The translations under genes and the position numbers were made by a program. Below, piece after piece: positions 30,401 through 34,059 of a DNA stretch of 64,000 bases (within the stretch, counting starts at the first letter, position 1; each line of letters opens with the position of its first letter). The stretch covers positions 18,105,584 to 18,169,583 of the forward strand of contig LR990043.1 in the NCBI GenBank assembly GCA_905147135.1. Reading direction: 5' to 3'. The notes under the pieces are model-generated. The model was given only the letters and a program-made list of their open reading frames with translations. It made no database searches and was not told the DNA's origin. Source of the stretch: Blastobasis lacticolella (lineage: Eukaryota > Arthropoda > Insecta > Lepidoptera > Blastobasidae).

Positions 30401-32867
30401 AATGTATGTTTCAAAAATGCCCATACTTTTATTTCATTAAATAAATAAAGGTATATAGCCAAAAATTCAAAAACCTGGCACGCCATAGATTCCGTTGAAA
30501 AATATTTATGCAAATTAATATTGCATGCAAATTAAAAAATTTTACACATCCCTGCTCTAAGTCATAGGTCTATTATCGCTCTACGTTAATAAAGTCGCGG
30601 GCAAACACTAATAATGAATAAGCCTGCTGTAATATTGCCTAATGTCATTAATTCGCTATGCTATTTCTATACATACATAACGTTTATCAGAGTACAATTT
30701 ATCACTATGGCTAATGACAATACTTCTTTGAACATTAGATACAATGGTCAATTATTTATCGAACAGCATGAATTACTCACACACAGACATTACTTACGTT
30801 GGTATATCTAGAGCGGCTTCCACACCACAACCTTTTTTATCTGCATAGAAAACTTTTAAAAGGGCATTCTCATTTTTTTGAAATCTTCTATTTGTACAGC
30901 GTTCTCCCACTGGACATCTTGAATTACTGAAAGTTTAAATTTTTAATAGAAATAAATACTGATAATGAAGGTTAAGTAATGTTTGTTCCGTTAATTACTA
31001 CTCACCATTCAATCATAAGCAGTCTATTTAAGCAGTCCTCCCCACATGCCATCTCCCCACGTTCTAGTTCTTCTTTGGTTAAAAAGCAGTCACAAATCAT
31101 TTTTTTTGTCTCTTTACTAATCATTCTTTCACACATGTATTCATTTTCTTCCAAGTGGTGATATTGAGACATTCTTTCTTCAATTATTTTATCATAAGCT
31201 TCTTTAGTTAGTGGTATAACTGTATGTTCATCTTCAGAAAGAGTTTGAACTTCATTAATTGGTTTTAACCGTTGTGGTAAATTAGGGCTGGCTAATGGCG
31301 AACTTACGGGAGAACTTGCTCCCATCTCCAGTTCACTGGATCTTCTCCATCGTGATTTCACTTTGACAGGCATGTCTGAAGGCACAGGAAAGGATGGAGA
31401 GTTTGGTGCGTTACACGGCATCATATCCATCATCTTTTCTTGACTATCGGAACCAAGTTCTTCAAGTTTTAGTTTTGTTTGGGTAATTAAAGCTTTCTTG
31501 AGAGGAGTTTTAACCAGCCCATATCCTTTCGTCTTTTGTTTCATATTACTAATAGTTTTAATGCGACTAGACCTTCTTACCCCAGTTGGGGAAGATTCCG
31601 CCGAATCATTAGAATTATTCTGATTTTGCTCTGTTACCCTGGAGGAATTACTGTCATCGGACAGTGTAGAACTAGGTGTTATGCTAGGGTCAGGTCTGGT
31701 TAAGATGTCCAAATTTTCTTTATTAAACATATCTGGTGTATTACAAGGTGGAGTAATAGCATCAGCACATTCCATAGAAGAGCTTCTTTCAGTCTCATTT
31801 CTAGATGAAAGATTAAGTTTTTCAAAATGCTCTTCAAATTGAGTGTCATAGTGTTTATTTTCTGCTTCTCCATTTAATTGTTCTGGATCATTTGACTCTT
31901 TAGGACTTCCTATCTTTATATTGTAATACACATCAGGATTATCATCTTCTACAATCTGCACAATAGTGATCATTTCATCATCATCTTCAGCTTCATAATC
32001 TATTGGTTCTGCCTCAATAGGTGGTAACGGAATGTTTTCATGCAAAATATTTTCCTGTTGGAAGGAAAGTTCTTTCACCTCTTCCACTTCAGTTTTCTCA
32101 TCTTCTATTTTCTGCTCTTTATATTTGTCACATTCCTTATCTTCCACAGGCTCTAATGTAGGTGGCAATGGAACTAATTCTAATTTTACTTCACCAATAT
32201 GAGCCATGTCATTATTACCGATTGGTAGAGGTATTTCACTAGTAGGTGGGAGTTCAGTCATTTCAGTAGGAACTGGTGATGTGTGATGAGAATTATTTAA
32301 CTCAGACACAGGTCCATTCATAGGACTTGGACAAGCACCACTATTTGTGTCAGACTGTGTATCCATTGCTGCATTGGAATCAGACTCTGAGCTCGCACAA
32401 GGATCCACAACTCTTATTTCTATACTACTATTTGTCTCACTATCACTTCCAATATCATATTTCCTAGATAATTGCTCATCATTGTTAAACAAACAGCGGT
32501 ACTTGCCAAACTTTTTGTGTAACACTACAGTCGGACCTGCATTGGGATTAGGAGTCAGTGAGTCTGAAGCCTCTGTTGTAGGTGGGTCAGATGTAGTTGG
32601 TTGTTCAATAGGAGCTGTGGATGGTTCAGCTGGTGGAGTGATTTGGCTGATTGAGAAATCTGGATCGGAATCGGCGGGAACGGAATCCGCAGGGGCGGGA
32701 ATGGCGGCAGCAGGCTCGGCCGACGTGTGCTGCTCAGCAGTGCTTGAGGACTCGCCTTCGGTGGCCGCTGACGGCTCGCCCTCTGCCGCTGCGGCCGCCG
32801 CGTTCTTCCCGCGCCGCGGCATTCGCCGAGTCGCGACCTTGGCTGCTGATTTCCTTTTCTTCGCCAT
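308..32867 (-). CDS. Set2: Set2/SETD2 histone H3K36 methyltransferase, 19 coding exons (whole gene span)
   Basis: Nuclear enzyme that trimethylates histone H3 Lys36 on transcribed chromatin and rides on elongating RNA polymerase II. I assembled 19 coding exons by hand; every junction has GT-AG ends and consistent phase, giving about 1593 residues (shorter than the fly and human proteins, which exceed 2000). Domain order: disordered acidic/Ser-rich N-terminus with a basic patch (1-580), AWS (about 590-640), SET (about 640-765, motifs NHSCEPN and FDYQF), post-SET (CYCG...C), SETD2-specific helical region (about 840-1020), RD/RE-repeat region, Ala/Met/Pro-rich linkers, WW (about 1286-1318), basic coiled stretch, acidic linker and SRI (about 1490-1590). 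The start has an in-frame TGA five codons upstream. Introns hold two LINEs, hAT-like elements, MITEs and SINEs. Two exon ends are tandemly duplicated. No AATAAA is visible within the 300 bases downstream. Confidence 0.95.
1022..1153 (+). pseudogene. LINE RT C-terminal remnant
   Basis: Reads MNEVWNTLPASVFRDHYNLD, then AFKTSVFLGRHA and stop. The WNxLPxxV...FK pattern is the C-terminal end of many insect LINE reverse transcriptases. Confidence 0.5.
1267..1440 (-). CDS. Set2: Set2 coding exon 18: SRI domain, first part
   Basis: Reads ...DTARRIKEQFRSSMARVMV, then QHLNPYRHSEAKAGRITN and FKHLARK. This is the Set2-Rpb1-interacting (SRI) three-helix domain that binds the doubly phosphorylated polymerase II C-terminal repeats; LNPYR and F-LARK are family hallmarks. 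Donor GTGGGT. Confidence 0.95.
1738..2022 (-). mobile_element. tRNA-derived SINE family S1, nearly full-length
   Basis: On the minus strand it starts GTCGGTGGCCGAGCGGTTAG (box A) and has GGGTTCGAATCCC (box B) about 45 bases on. The body then runs to CTCGTGCGCGAGAGC near 1738. The head cannot fold as a real tRNA because its acceptor ends do not pair. Confidence 0.75.
2288..2557 (-). pseudogene. LINE RT C-terminal remnant (RTE-like)
   Basis: Reads IRNEEIRKRTKVTDVALRIA, then RLKWQWAGHIARRTDGRWG and RWTDDLVKIVGTSWM. WxWAGHIxRR and TRWxDD are hallmarks of RTE-type LINE C-termini. A short related piece lies at 40615-40655. Confidence 0.7.
2708..2830 (-). CDS. Set2: Set2 coding exon 17: acidic/Pro linker
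   Basis: Forty-one codons: VDLIDSESDSDDSEAPSVSP, then PAAPEPTPEPDIVCEEPAPA. An acidic Ser/Asp patch of casein-kinase-2 type, then Pro-rich linker, immediately before the SRI domain. Acceptor CCCGCAG, donor GTAAGG. Confidence 0.88.
2878..3135 (+). mobile_element. tRNA-derived SINE family S2, copy 1
   Basis: GACGACCTCAGTGGTTCAGT head, TGTTCGATTCCCGGTCGGGC (box B), body GGTCTGGGTGTTATATG, TAGCACCCATAACATAAGC, GGGGCTAGATGGCGCT and an ATTT-rich tail. Confidence 0.75.
3352..3596 (+). mobile_element. 5S rRNA-derived SINE (SINE3-type), abutting Set2 exon 16
   Basis: GGTTAAGCAACGTT and TTGGATGGGTGACCG follow the order of the internal control region of 5S rRNA. A non-5S body follows (GTGTGTCTAATACCGTTGGC, GAAGCGACGTTGAGCAAGGT). 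The body recurs at 63870-64000. Confidence 0.75.
3606..3764 (-). CDS. Set2: Set2 coding exon 16: basic coiled-coil
   Basis: Reads PRTEEDKAAGRLEVKRYRQT, then KEKLRRRRERLLHKVRQLAAAKRATARHL. A basic, helical, coiled-coil-like stretch. Two acceptors lie 10 bases apart: TTCCCCCAG before 3764 (phase 0, follows exon 15) and GCACAG before 3754 (phase 1, fits exon 14 directly). Donor GTTGGT. Confidence 0.87.
3796..4160 (+). mobile_element. S1 SINE interrupted by a second SINE
   Basis: S1 body to GATGAAACCTACAC (about 3850), then a foreign SINE/LINE tail 3852-4010 (CGGCAACGCGTGGGTGATGC, ACCATCAGGCAGGCCGTAAG, poly-A), then S1 resumes at GTGTAACCGTGATCCAATCT (about 4012). Confidence 0.7.
4312..4500 (-). 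repeat. Three ~70-bp tandem units over the exon-15 splice donor of Set2
   Basis: Units start near 4312, 4379 and 4450, each with ATAAAAGGCT(T)... about 12 bases in, then TAGTGATGTGATCCTTACGC. GATCCTTAC is the donor GTAAGGATC on the minus strand. The middle unit preserves AGC|GTAAGGATCAC; the left unit has lost the GTAAG. Confidence 0.75.
4494..4588 (-). CDS. Set2: Set2 coding exon 15 (inferred; possibly alternative)
   Basis: The open frame between acceptor CCCCCAG and donor GTAAGG reads IKERAGLIPDHALVSVARKR, then RPGLVSERPIS. It has the same GC-rich codon use as its neighbours, and its phase joins exon 14 and the 159-bp form of exon 16 without a break. No database check was possible, so it is an inference from splice sites, phase and composition. 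Its donor region is repeated three times in tandem just downstream (4312-4500). Confidence 0.72.
5607..5708 (-). CDS. Set2: Set2 coding exon 14
   Basis: Reads ESSSEEEDEPVSAVDVTARP, then KGKFVEGVNGIYE. An acidic patch is followed by a short conserved-looking segment. Acceptor TTAGCAG, donor GTTGGT. It ends in phase 1 and can join either exon 15 (4494-4588) or directly the short form of exon 16. Confidence 0.88.
5803..6628. mobile_element. Non-autonomous hAT-like element, copy 1 (826 bp)
   Basis: Terminal inverted repeats TAGAGATGAAACGGATA... and ...TATCCGTTTCATCACTA, with 8-bp flanks GTGTGTAG/GTGTGTAC (7 of 8 match), as for hAT transposons. Subterminal zones are dense in CCGGATA and its reverse complement. 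The interior carries a minus-strand LINE fragment (frame at 5943-6272, RRMRWYGHV...TTWLTAVQRHLKD). No transposase ORF. Confidence 0.85.
7337..7469 (-). CDS. Set2: Set2 coding exon 13: WW domain
   Basis: Reads PSEVPEGLPSLWRSATDSRG, then RTYYYHVKLRQPQWQPP. It has the two signature Trp residues, the YYY strand and the closing Pro of a WW domain, the proline-rich peptide-binding module of SETD2. Phase 0 in, phase 1 out (donor GTATGT). Confidence 0.95.
7605..7845 (-). repeat. Repeat shared with 59835-59915
   Basis: GTGCCATGTGGAGAGTGCAA and GCCACACTCAGCATATGCCA match GTGCCATGGAGAAGTGCAAT and GCCGCACTCAGCATTATACC at 59835-59880. A tail with TAAAGTAAAGTAAAACACAT lies nearby at 7493. Confidence 0.5.
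8123..10423 (-). CDS. LINE ORF2 fragment: C-terminal endonuclease and complete reverse transcriptase
   Basis: 766 codons from ATG. The start is only the last third of an APE endonuclease (NTYTFVSEANGSRRWLDHCL, then SDHFPIIFEI); the TWN and GDFN parts are missing. The RT is complete and uninterrupted: SRGKSPGHDGL, NNYRPISLATITGKV, QFGFRAGLSTETAILSL, CFLDLSKAFD, GVRQGGLTSPTLFNLYMNDL and SYADDMVLLS. The C-terminus continues to a natural-looking stop. It cannot nick DNA by itself. Clade not certain; GLTSPTLFNLYMN is typical of the CR1/L2/Jockey group. Confidence 0.85.
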   Translation of the reverse strand: MELTTFCEDNYMSCVDVDLMGLQSNTYTFVSEANGSRRWLDHCLATKAAVCSVIKTYVKYDVLWSDHFPIIFEINLDAIRLPPTLVNCALKHNQVIWGNRGRDQIIAYSTKCHELLRLIDFPSVLRNCCDNHCVDVNHRQVIDSLYNDIVTALSTASLVSQDIRRAKKKPVSGWNVHVRDAHREARRQFEVWTWAGKPSSGPVYNAMCGARKIFKSRLKWCQNHEDQIKMNILASHHAKGDFRLFWKNTKRLDAKPGLPVSIDGVSGAENISNLFRDQFMIKSSVVEAKSQYSDNTSGCDLPITFNARDIKRAIDSMSRGKSPGHDGLSIEHFRHAGPHLPRVLSMLYSLCISHAYLPADMIKTIVVPIVKNKTGDIADSNNYRPISLATITGKVFDGMLDVQLKKYVIPHDNQFGFRAGLSTETAILSLKHTVNYYTKRNTEVCACFLDLSKAFDLVSYDILWKKMEDSRIPSDIVNIVRYWYSNQVNNVKWVQALSTSYGMECGVRQGGLTSPTLFNLYMNDLIAALSSTHVGCHVDGVCFNNISYADDMVLLSASMCGLKVLLDICAEYAVEHGLQYNVKKSQVMVFTVRGRGASNVPTIKLYGVDLKRVYNFKYLGHLVSENLKDNDDIERERRALSKRANMMARRFARCSKEVKITMFRVYCTSFYTCSLWADYTLKTYSALRVQFNNAFRVLLGLPRFCSASGMFAEAAVDCFFATMRKKCSSLVRRVRGSPNALLRVVADRMDCVYMRRCCELAYARSL
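10414..10911 (-). CDS. LINE ORF1 N-terminal remnant
   Basis: 165 codons from ATG. A CNNCN start suggests a small zinc-binding module, followed by DEDSLVRICVTTFNSEQISR, SKSLLFESLPRDQRKF, DIIALFKRTDSECLPVFVAR, DLDKLPPISFDHLD and a helix LLKDLCIVRAELDEIK. This type is common as the first protein of lepidopteran LINEs. It stops after 165 residues because an internal deletion joins it to the endonuclease region, with a 10-base overlap with the downstream ORF. Expected to be a nucleic-acid-binding ORF1 protein. Confidence 0.7.
   Translation of the reverse strand: MALTLKCNNCNIVIDELLAYIQNKISIMDEDSLVRICVTTFNSEQISRSKSLLFESLPRDQRKFNSTSVRKGQGKENRELGDIIALFKRTDSECLPVFVARDLDKLPPISFDHLDASKLLKDLCIVRAELDEIKINYVSHSQINDLRTDLLELKYASIPPNFIWS
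11290..11385 (-). mobile_element. SINE/LINE tail fragment
   Basis: ATACCACTAAGGTGGCAAAC, AAGCTTACGGCC, GAAGCAGTCACCGTAGCCTA: the reverse-orientation tail type. The same type occurs at 23055-23110. Confidence 0.55.
11647..12248. mobile_element. 602-bp TIR element with 38-bp ends
   Basis: TTCTATGCTTTGTCTAAAAT... at 11647-11684 is matched by its reverse complement, with few mismatches, at 12211-12248. Inside, a second inverted pair (about 11938-11972 and 12010-12043, ACAACAACGATTTCGACTCG type) suggests a nested foldback element. No ORF. Confidence 0.75.
12513..12681 (-). CDS. Set2: Set2 coding exon 12: Met/Gly repeats
   Basis: Reads MGMMGMGGMG, then three GAVGGM-type hexapeptide repeats, GGYNMGGFMFPGGFAPAPP and a Gln/Pro end. 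The hexapeptide comes from an 18-bp coding tandem repeat. It is low-complexity, probably disordered linker before the WW domain. Acceptor TTCCACAG, donor GTAAGG. Confidence 0.88.
12735..12935 (+). repeat. Diverged copy of the repeat inside 60722-61016
   Basis: Shares TCAATGTCAACAACAGCGAC and GCTGCAGATAAGTTTGTGAC with 60859-60900, then GGCCTTTTTAGACTCCC with 60955-60975. It sits next to Set2 exon 12. Confidence 0.6.
13062..13271 (+). pseudogene. LINE RT C-terminal remnant (RTE-like)
   Basis: Reads [20 protein letters not shown], then [20 protein letters not shown] and [18 protein letters not shown]. Close relative in reverse at 60370-60600. Confidence 0.7.
13372..13505 (-). CDS. Set2: Set2 coding exon 11: Gly/Pro-rich linker
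   Basis: Reads GAEQMNGWAMFPGGVVGPGG, then NVVLPPEWRPDFQSYFPPQP and FCVP. It is GC-rich, with strong codon bias to C/G-ending codons like the other Set2 exons. Acceptor TTCGCAG, donor GTGAGT. The upstream intron is about 7.2 kb and contains the tandem array and the full-length OTU retrotransposon. Confidence 0.88.
13705..13898. mobile_element. 194-bp MITE beside the OTU retrotransposon
   Basis: Ends CTCAGCGTGTTTCTAGCTAA and ...TTAGCAAACCCGCTGAG are imperfect inverted repeats of about 30 bp. GATGCCAATCGC and GCGATTGGCAT lie just inside. Confidence 0.65.
13969..13993 (+). repeat. Target-site duplication, left copy
   Basis: 25-bp sequence AATAGAGAAACGAGC... ending AAGAAAGTGA, identical to 19777-19801. 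It marks the left edge of the OTU retrotransposon. Confidence 0.9.
14640..15549 (+). repeat. Two diverged tandem monomers in the 5' UTR of the OTU element
   Basis: The stretch around 14700-15060 recurs around 15240-15510, offset by about 540 bases: CTAACCTACTTCTTTTTCAG at 14734 and 15276, then GACAAACTA, GCACAA, ACCGACAAAAAA and GAACAAAAAA blocks in the same order. This resembles the tandem promoter monomers of some LINEs. Confidence 0.75.
15558..19100 (+). CDS. Intact retrotransposon polyprotein: OTU protease-like, APE endonuclease, reverse transcriptase
   Basis: 1180 residues counted from the first ATG. An in-frame GTG three codons upstream would lengthen it, but ATG is the likely start. 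Order: an OTU cysteine-protease-like domain (about 10-150) with KDGNCLFRAIADQL (Asp16, Cys19) and a C-terminal ENNHYNSL (His143); an apurinic-type endonuclease (about 195-450) with ATWNVRG, LQETH, LLIGDFNAHIG and a final TDH; and a reverse transcriptase (about 600-900) with DIEQAFDTVN, GVKQGCPLSPRLFTL and SFADDLILIG. The C-terminal region has the YYGHIMRHENP / KVGRPIFTWED motif common in RTE-like elements. All key residues are present. OTU domains are rare in non-LTR elements; I recall one in the Dualen/RandI type, but that is from memory. Function inferred: self-cleavage or deubiquitination plus target-primed reverse transcription. Confidence 0.93.
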   Translation: MAQKSQQTTIRHMAKDGNCLFRAIADQLNEVYFLTFEHQAVRRDLATYVADNRKLNRIHLALLNSIQDANIGTPEQSIEERIDLYIRSQLNDGFWGGEETIIAACEFYLVNVHVHTNYTTPLVYSPENEQSSACIHLQFENNHYNSLIVTNSQGPQQNICLSDRSQSTTSQSETEPSNSYPVDSTGLRLLRPSPEQPKNPVPCSKLRIATWNVRGCSKALEKKKIDSELQRRQITIAGLQETHLSKGDYVSANYNWILTGGSRSMERRGVALLISNRVTHDVIKVHRIDSNSLAAHIRINIQDKVSPLDLLVITTHLPSTSSNTLAKIGTLITKSSNQTQLLLIGDFNAHIGKEDAKHLASNLVGTNLYHQKPNQNGDLLMSFIQQHNLRINSTWGRPSCKTTWKMGKKHSQIDHIISRCTNTIWFDYIKGEWSSEIKTDHKLISGNIRISSAQIPQKSQTKSNTGKASNEPSAFRFDFRLYDYSALQGGETRDSFQNKVIEKLEKYNLHPNTAADISSTWQSLNNILKRSAQETLQKTKVRSREVRRALANLQKARFLYKFNSNNVNYKREVTKARTAYRNATEQEDMEDCRRFFQNLSKQHRAIRMKVTYKYLKKHKTKTNRSQSKYYIPMSNWIGELNKVKGPTINTVPEKGPIETDHPDEATITKIIKNMKSGTVPGTDHVVVELYKAAPPTFTEQLVKVMQEAWVKNAIPEDWKLTRQVPIPKIKNPKRTSDFRKISICNVGYRIYANFILKKLDEKIQLGNYQAAFLQDRSTDDHMFTIRRVLDSNWKAGTKTYVVALDIEQAFDTVNLDALRDILLTRTGTHLTNRIIEACMQEKTLISWCGQNSDIINKGKGVKQGCPLSPRLFTLVMDEVLRTLEEEDDELTLDQDHNITMPLILSFADDLILIGTDIVKLDQTITRLKILLESVGLVINGSKTKLIIRDPSNPPNGTAPSSVHLGGVSIQPVKEIKYLGTYLTASHDRRNCIKHRCDKAVTNSKIVNAFIKNNRLEWKITRLIYKMVICPTMTYGLNVASQTKANRSKLRRYERFILGGMLNLSREKPNKKIWQILDGKTITKIIKVRRLTYYGHIMRHENPHILQAALQHSESKRKVGRPIFTWEDSLNHDIDKYTTKSKQDWQAMAVNRSEMKNEAGKIYQAPETDSESEVEGPHNTT
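19135..19389 (+). CDS. Possible small second ORF of the OTU retrotransposon
   Basis: Starts at an ATG 34 bases after the stop of the main ORF and runs 84 codons with the start context ACGACCATG. The product begins MNTNECQAEDIVVVRQIKYY; no motif was recognised. It could be a short downstream ORF or chance in a low-stop region. It lies wholly inside the element. Confidence 0.3.
   Translation: MNTNECQAEDIVVVRQIKYYNTPVERRHHLQKDYGCSRLDIVGKATWNMTSRIPNTKDKTKQEQIKGTTTAVFTILLYYITQKV
19777..19801 (+). repeat. Target-site duplication, right copy
   Basis: Identical to 13969-13993 over 25 bp, right after the (GAACG)3 tail. The sequence beyond it (CCTAATGGTAAGTAATCACTACC) looks like SINE-derived intron sequence, the original insertion site. 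Confidence 0.9.
19875..20820 (-). repeat. Tandem array of ~8 units (113/116 bp) duplicating the exon-10 splice donor of Set2
   Basis: Eight near-identical units contain TACCTGCGGGTAGTTCTCCG at about 19931, 20046, 20157, 20270, 20383, 20499, 20612 and 20725, with one further degenerate unit at 19877. Unit length is 113 bp, or 116 bp where the GGC run has one more codon. On the minus strand each unit reads poly-Ala, DRARQERQDERYHWPENYPQ, then the 5' splice site GTAGGCAG and about 50 bases of intron. Only the highest-coordinate unit is joined to the real acceptor. Confidence 0.92.
20729..20873 (-). CDS. Set2: Set2 coding exon 10 (3' end tandemly repeated)
   Basis: Reads LSERVLAAVPPVGKEERRRA, a poly-Ala run, then DRARQERQDERYHWPENYPQ. 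The EERRR...charged-helix pattern resembles the SETD2 segment after the RS-like region. The acceptor AG is at 20874-20875 and the donor GTAGGC at 20728. The last ~60 bases of this exon plus about 50 bases of intron form the unit of the tandem array that fills 19875-20820. Only the first donor (used here) keeps the frame with exon 11; reading past it adds 113 bases and meets a stop just beyond the second donor. Confidence 0.88.
21000..22700. other. Set2 intron without recognised content
   Basis: Intron between exons 9 and 10. 21140-21370 is unusually GC-rich but no continuous frame looks protein-like. No TIRs were found up to 22700. Confidence 0.5.
22707..22970 (+). mobile_element. MITE family A, copy 1, TA-flanked
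   Basis: About 33-bp terminal inverted repeats (GAGCTCGTCTAGTCTAAAAT / GACGAGCTC end), flanked by TA on both sides, 264 bp long, in a Set2 intron. Contains a 17-bp perfect hairpin at 22860-22903. Confidence 0.85.
23220..23557 (-). CDS. Set2: Set2 coding exon 9: RD/RE dipeptide repeats
   Basis: Starts EVFKIPKKERIQQMKEHERQ and then runs into about 70 residues of alternating Arg-Asp/Arg-Glu, ending RRKRRGSPEGRRSI. The repeat is encoded by imperfect CGGGAC/CGGGAG-type hexamers, so its length is likely polymorphic. Such mixed-charge repeats are common in nuclear-speckle and splicing-linked proteins. Donor GTGAGT; the split Arg codon is completed by exon 10. Confidence 0.92.
23862..24080 (-). mobile_element. 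S1 SINE, 3' part
   Basis: Matches 1738-1890 (CTCTCGCGCACGAGGGCCCG, TCAGGTAATTACAGTG, TCAGATTGGATCA), then CACTGTAAGG. The tRNA-like head is missing. Confidence 0.65.
24307..24425 (-). CDS. Set2: Set2 coding exon 8
   Basis: Reads LPVEPPGPSPEPSAAAEAAM, then LAKVKDLSKQLLERWASLK. The amphipathic helix and final SLK join exon 9 (EVFKIPKKER) to give the conserved SETD2 sequence LKEVFKIPKK. Acceptor CCCACAG, donor GTGAGC. Confidence 0.92.
24989..25170 (-). CDS. Set2: Set2 coding exon 7: conserved helical region, continued
   Basis: Reads LEMLLTVDRLPIPNKTMVQE, then a short helix with ERWL and (NA)n/Ala-rich sequence, ending in VALDEDT. LPIPN-T is a strongly conserved motif of SETD2. The Asn-Ala repeat is encoded by GCCAAC-type hexamer repeats. 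The donor is GTTAGT. Confidence 0.92.
25375..25632 (-). mobile_element. SINE-like repeat family S3, diverged reverse copy
   Basis: Reverse-complement and more diverged: GGCGTCCGGCAGAGTAAAAT, GATCTCCAACCCGCCTGCCA, then CTGTAGTGGACTGTTATGGG. Sits in the Set2 intron between exons 6 and 7. Confidence 0.65.
25818..26038 (-). CDS. Set2: Set2 coding exon 6: conserved helical region after SET
   Basis: Reads IEEELEVLSRSGVKNQSHTL, then a basic segment and RRLFLDYRGLRLLAPWCND. This helical region between the catalytic domain and the linker is conserved in SETD2 family members. Phase 0 in, phase 2 out. The Arg codon is completed by exon 7. Confidence 0.92.
26058..26300 (-). mobile_element. Lepidopteran SINE/LINE tail fragment (minus)
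   Basis: GGCAAACAGGCAAGCGGGCC, ACCTGATGGAAAGTGGTCAC, then GCTAATGCGTTGCCCACCTC: the common lepidopteran tail in reverse orientation. Confidence 0.6.
26977..27227 (+). mobile_element. MITE family A, copy 2, TA-flanked
   Basis: Same family and orientation as 22707-22970 (AGTCTAAGATGACGCGCCCC start, GGGGCGCGTCATTTTAGATT end), TA-flanked. The left arm of the internal hairpin is missing here. Confidence 0.85.
27329..27478 (-). CDS. Set2: Set2 coding exon 5: low-complexity linker
   Basis: Fifty codons: an acidic start, an Ala/Ser/Pro-rich middle, a basic RPRPRRPKRDRKYKPK stretch and the end SLIQDAD. QDAD followed by exon 6 IEEELE matches the conserved region just after the post-SET in SETD2. Strong polypyrimidine acceptor (CCCCCCACAG) and donor GTGAGT. 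Confidence 0.9.
27633..27850 (+). repeat. AGGGTAG-type minisatellite
   Basis: About 215 bases of irregular GTAGAGTAGGGTAGGGCAGG-type repeats in a Set2 intron. The minus-strand frame of Tyr-Pro-Thr-Leu repeats over it is an artefact. Confidence 0.85.
28662..28749 (-). CDS. Set2: Set2 coding exon 4: post-SET zinc motif
   Basis: Reads KVAQRCYCGADACRGWIGAE and then an acidic tail. The C-x-C-x4-C arrangement is the post-SET zinc site that packs on the SET domain. It follows exon 3 in phase, giving RFGKVAQRCYCG. Confidence 0.93.
29032..29283. mobile_element. MITE with 18-bp perfect TIRs in the Set2 intron between exons 3 and 4
   Basis: GTAGCCGTATTCACAATG at 29032-29049 and its exact reverse complement at 29266-29283. 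The interior is rich in ATTCGA and CGATTC motifs. 252 bp, 316 bases from the SET exon. Confidence 0.8.
29599..29898 (-). CDS. Set2: Set2 coding exon 3: SET catalytic domain
   Basis: Reads GEFLMEYVGEVLDYDQF...YYFM-like, then SRFINHSCEPNAETQ and EITFDYQFQRFG. It contains the S-adenosylmethionine-binding NHSCEPN motif, the pseudoknot and the FDYQF tyrosine motif, all intact. The match to SETD2/Set2 SET domains is close and without gaps. The acceptor is TTTGCAG and the donor GTAAGT. No missing catalytic residue is seen, so an active enzyme is expected. Confidence 0.97.
30798..30926 (-). CDS. Set2: Set2 coding exon 2: end of AWS, start of SET
   Basis: Reads C-NSRCPVGERCTNRRFQ, then DKKGCGVEAALDIP. 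This is the second half of the AWS zinc-binding region and the first strands of the SET fold, where KKGxGLxA is typical of the family. The acceptor is TTTCAG and the donor GTAAGT. It is too short and split to show as a long open frame, but both junctions are in phase with exons 1 and 3. Confidence 0.93.
31006..32867 (-). CDS. Set2: Set2 coding exon 1: disordered N-terminus and start of AWS
   Basis: Codes residues 1-620 plus two bases. It starts ATG GCG AAG with a Kozak-like A at -3 and an in-frame TGA five codons upstream. The N-terminus has a basic, NLS-like patch (KKRKSAAK...RRMPRRGK), an alanine run, then long Ser/Glu/Pro-rich disordered sequence. The end holds the first AWS cysteines (ICDCF...CGEDCLNRLLMIE). 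Donor GTGAGT follows at 31005. The Cys codon 621 is split with the next exon. Confidence 0.95.
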
Positions 32868-33652
32868 TGCTGAATTATGTCACACAGGTGACAAACAACC
32901 TGCAAACACATTGACGCCCATTATTACAGAAACATGTTAGTGACCTCTTTCAGGCGTTATTCCCAATTAGACTGTCAACTCCACATGCTGCGCTGCCTTC
33001 AGTAATTCTTTTAGACAAATTATATGATTTCAATCATTCCTATTATGGTGAACAGACCAAGACGCTTCCCCAGAAACCTTCTATGAACAGTTTTTCTAAA
33101 TAATGCTTTAGAAGATTTCAGCGTAACCACCCGGTTGAGTAGACAATCAAAAACATTTTTGTAAAACAAAAGGACTATATACAAATAACATACCATTACT
33201 TTTAGAATTCCTAATTGTTTTTCATATTTATAGCATTGTTTTGAGAACTAAATGTGAACTAAAATAAGTTCTACAAATAAATTATTCCAAATTCATTTCA
33301 CATCACACAAATTCACACAGGTCCACCAATTTTTTTTTATAAATCGAGCAAGCGAGAAAGCAAAAGAAAAGAAGCAAGCAAGCAACGAAGCCAGCCTACT
33401 AAAGGGCCCTTTACATTATACGATTTGCGACGACGCTAGCAACGTAGTCCTACATGACTACGTTGCTGGATGTTGTTTGATATAATCACATATAGAGCTA
33501 TAGAGAGCCCAACCGCCTACTGTAGGGTCTTGCCCTGTCTTGTGTTATTACTTACGGTTCTGCTGTTCAAACACTTAACACTTTTATTTTCAATTTTTAT
33601 ACGTATGATAATCGTTTTTATGGGTATCTTTGGATTTGGCCCTTCAGGCTCT

Positions 33653-34057
33653 AATGAGCAGTTTTCCAGTAGGTATCTAAAGCATTCCTAACCACTTCCT
33701 AGGTGGTGCCCCGACAATTTTAGTAATTGATAATCGCTTGAAACAGGTTCTTAGCAAAGAGGATATAAACAGTGGGTACCTACATTGTATTGGATAATAT
33801 TGTATTTATCAATAGTTTTCAACCATTTTAGAGGTTGTTATAAATTATTACAAACAAATAAACAACAATTTGACTGAGTTAATTTGGTTTATGGACACTA
33901 GGATCAAGAATGGACGCAATACAAATATGAAAGGATTGTATTAAAATACATTACGTAAAAAAAATTGTTTTGGTAAAAAATTACCAAAATTGTAGGAGCG
34001 CCATCTATTGATGCTTTTTGAAACCAATTGACTATACCTACTGGAAAACTCCTCATT
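33653..34057 (+). mobile_element. MITE family B, copy 1
   Basis: 23-bp TIR AATGAGCAGTTTTCCAGTAG.. with its reverse complement (one mismatch) at 34035-34057. Interior AACCATTTTAGAGGTTGTTATA. Shares its whole length with 55866-56283 in reverse orientation. Confidence 0.75.
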
Positions 34058-34059
34058 GC

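Noticed and set aside
32347..32940. Plus-strand frame of 197 codons opposite Set2 exon 1
   Set aside because: Antisense shadow; low-complexity Ser/Ala/Gly composition mirrors the minus-strand coding sequence.
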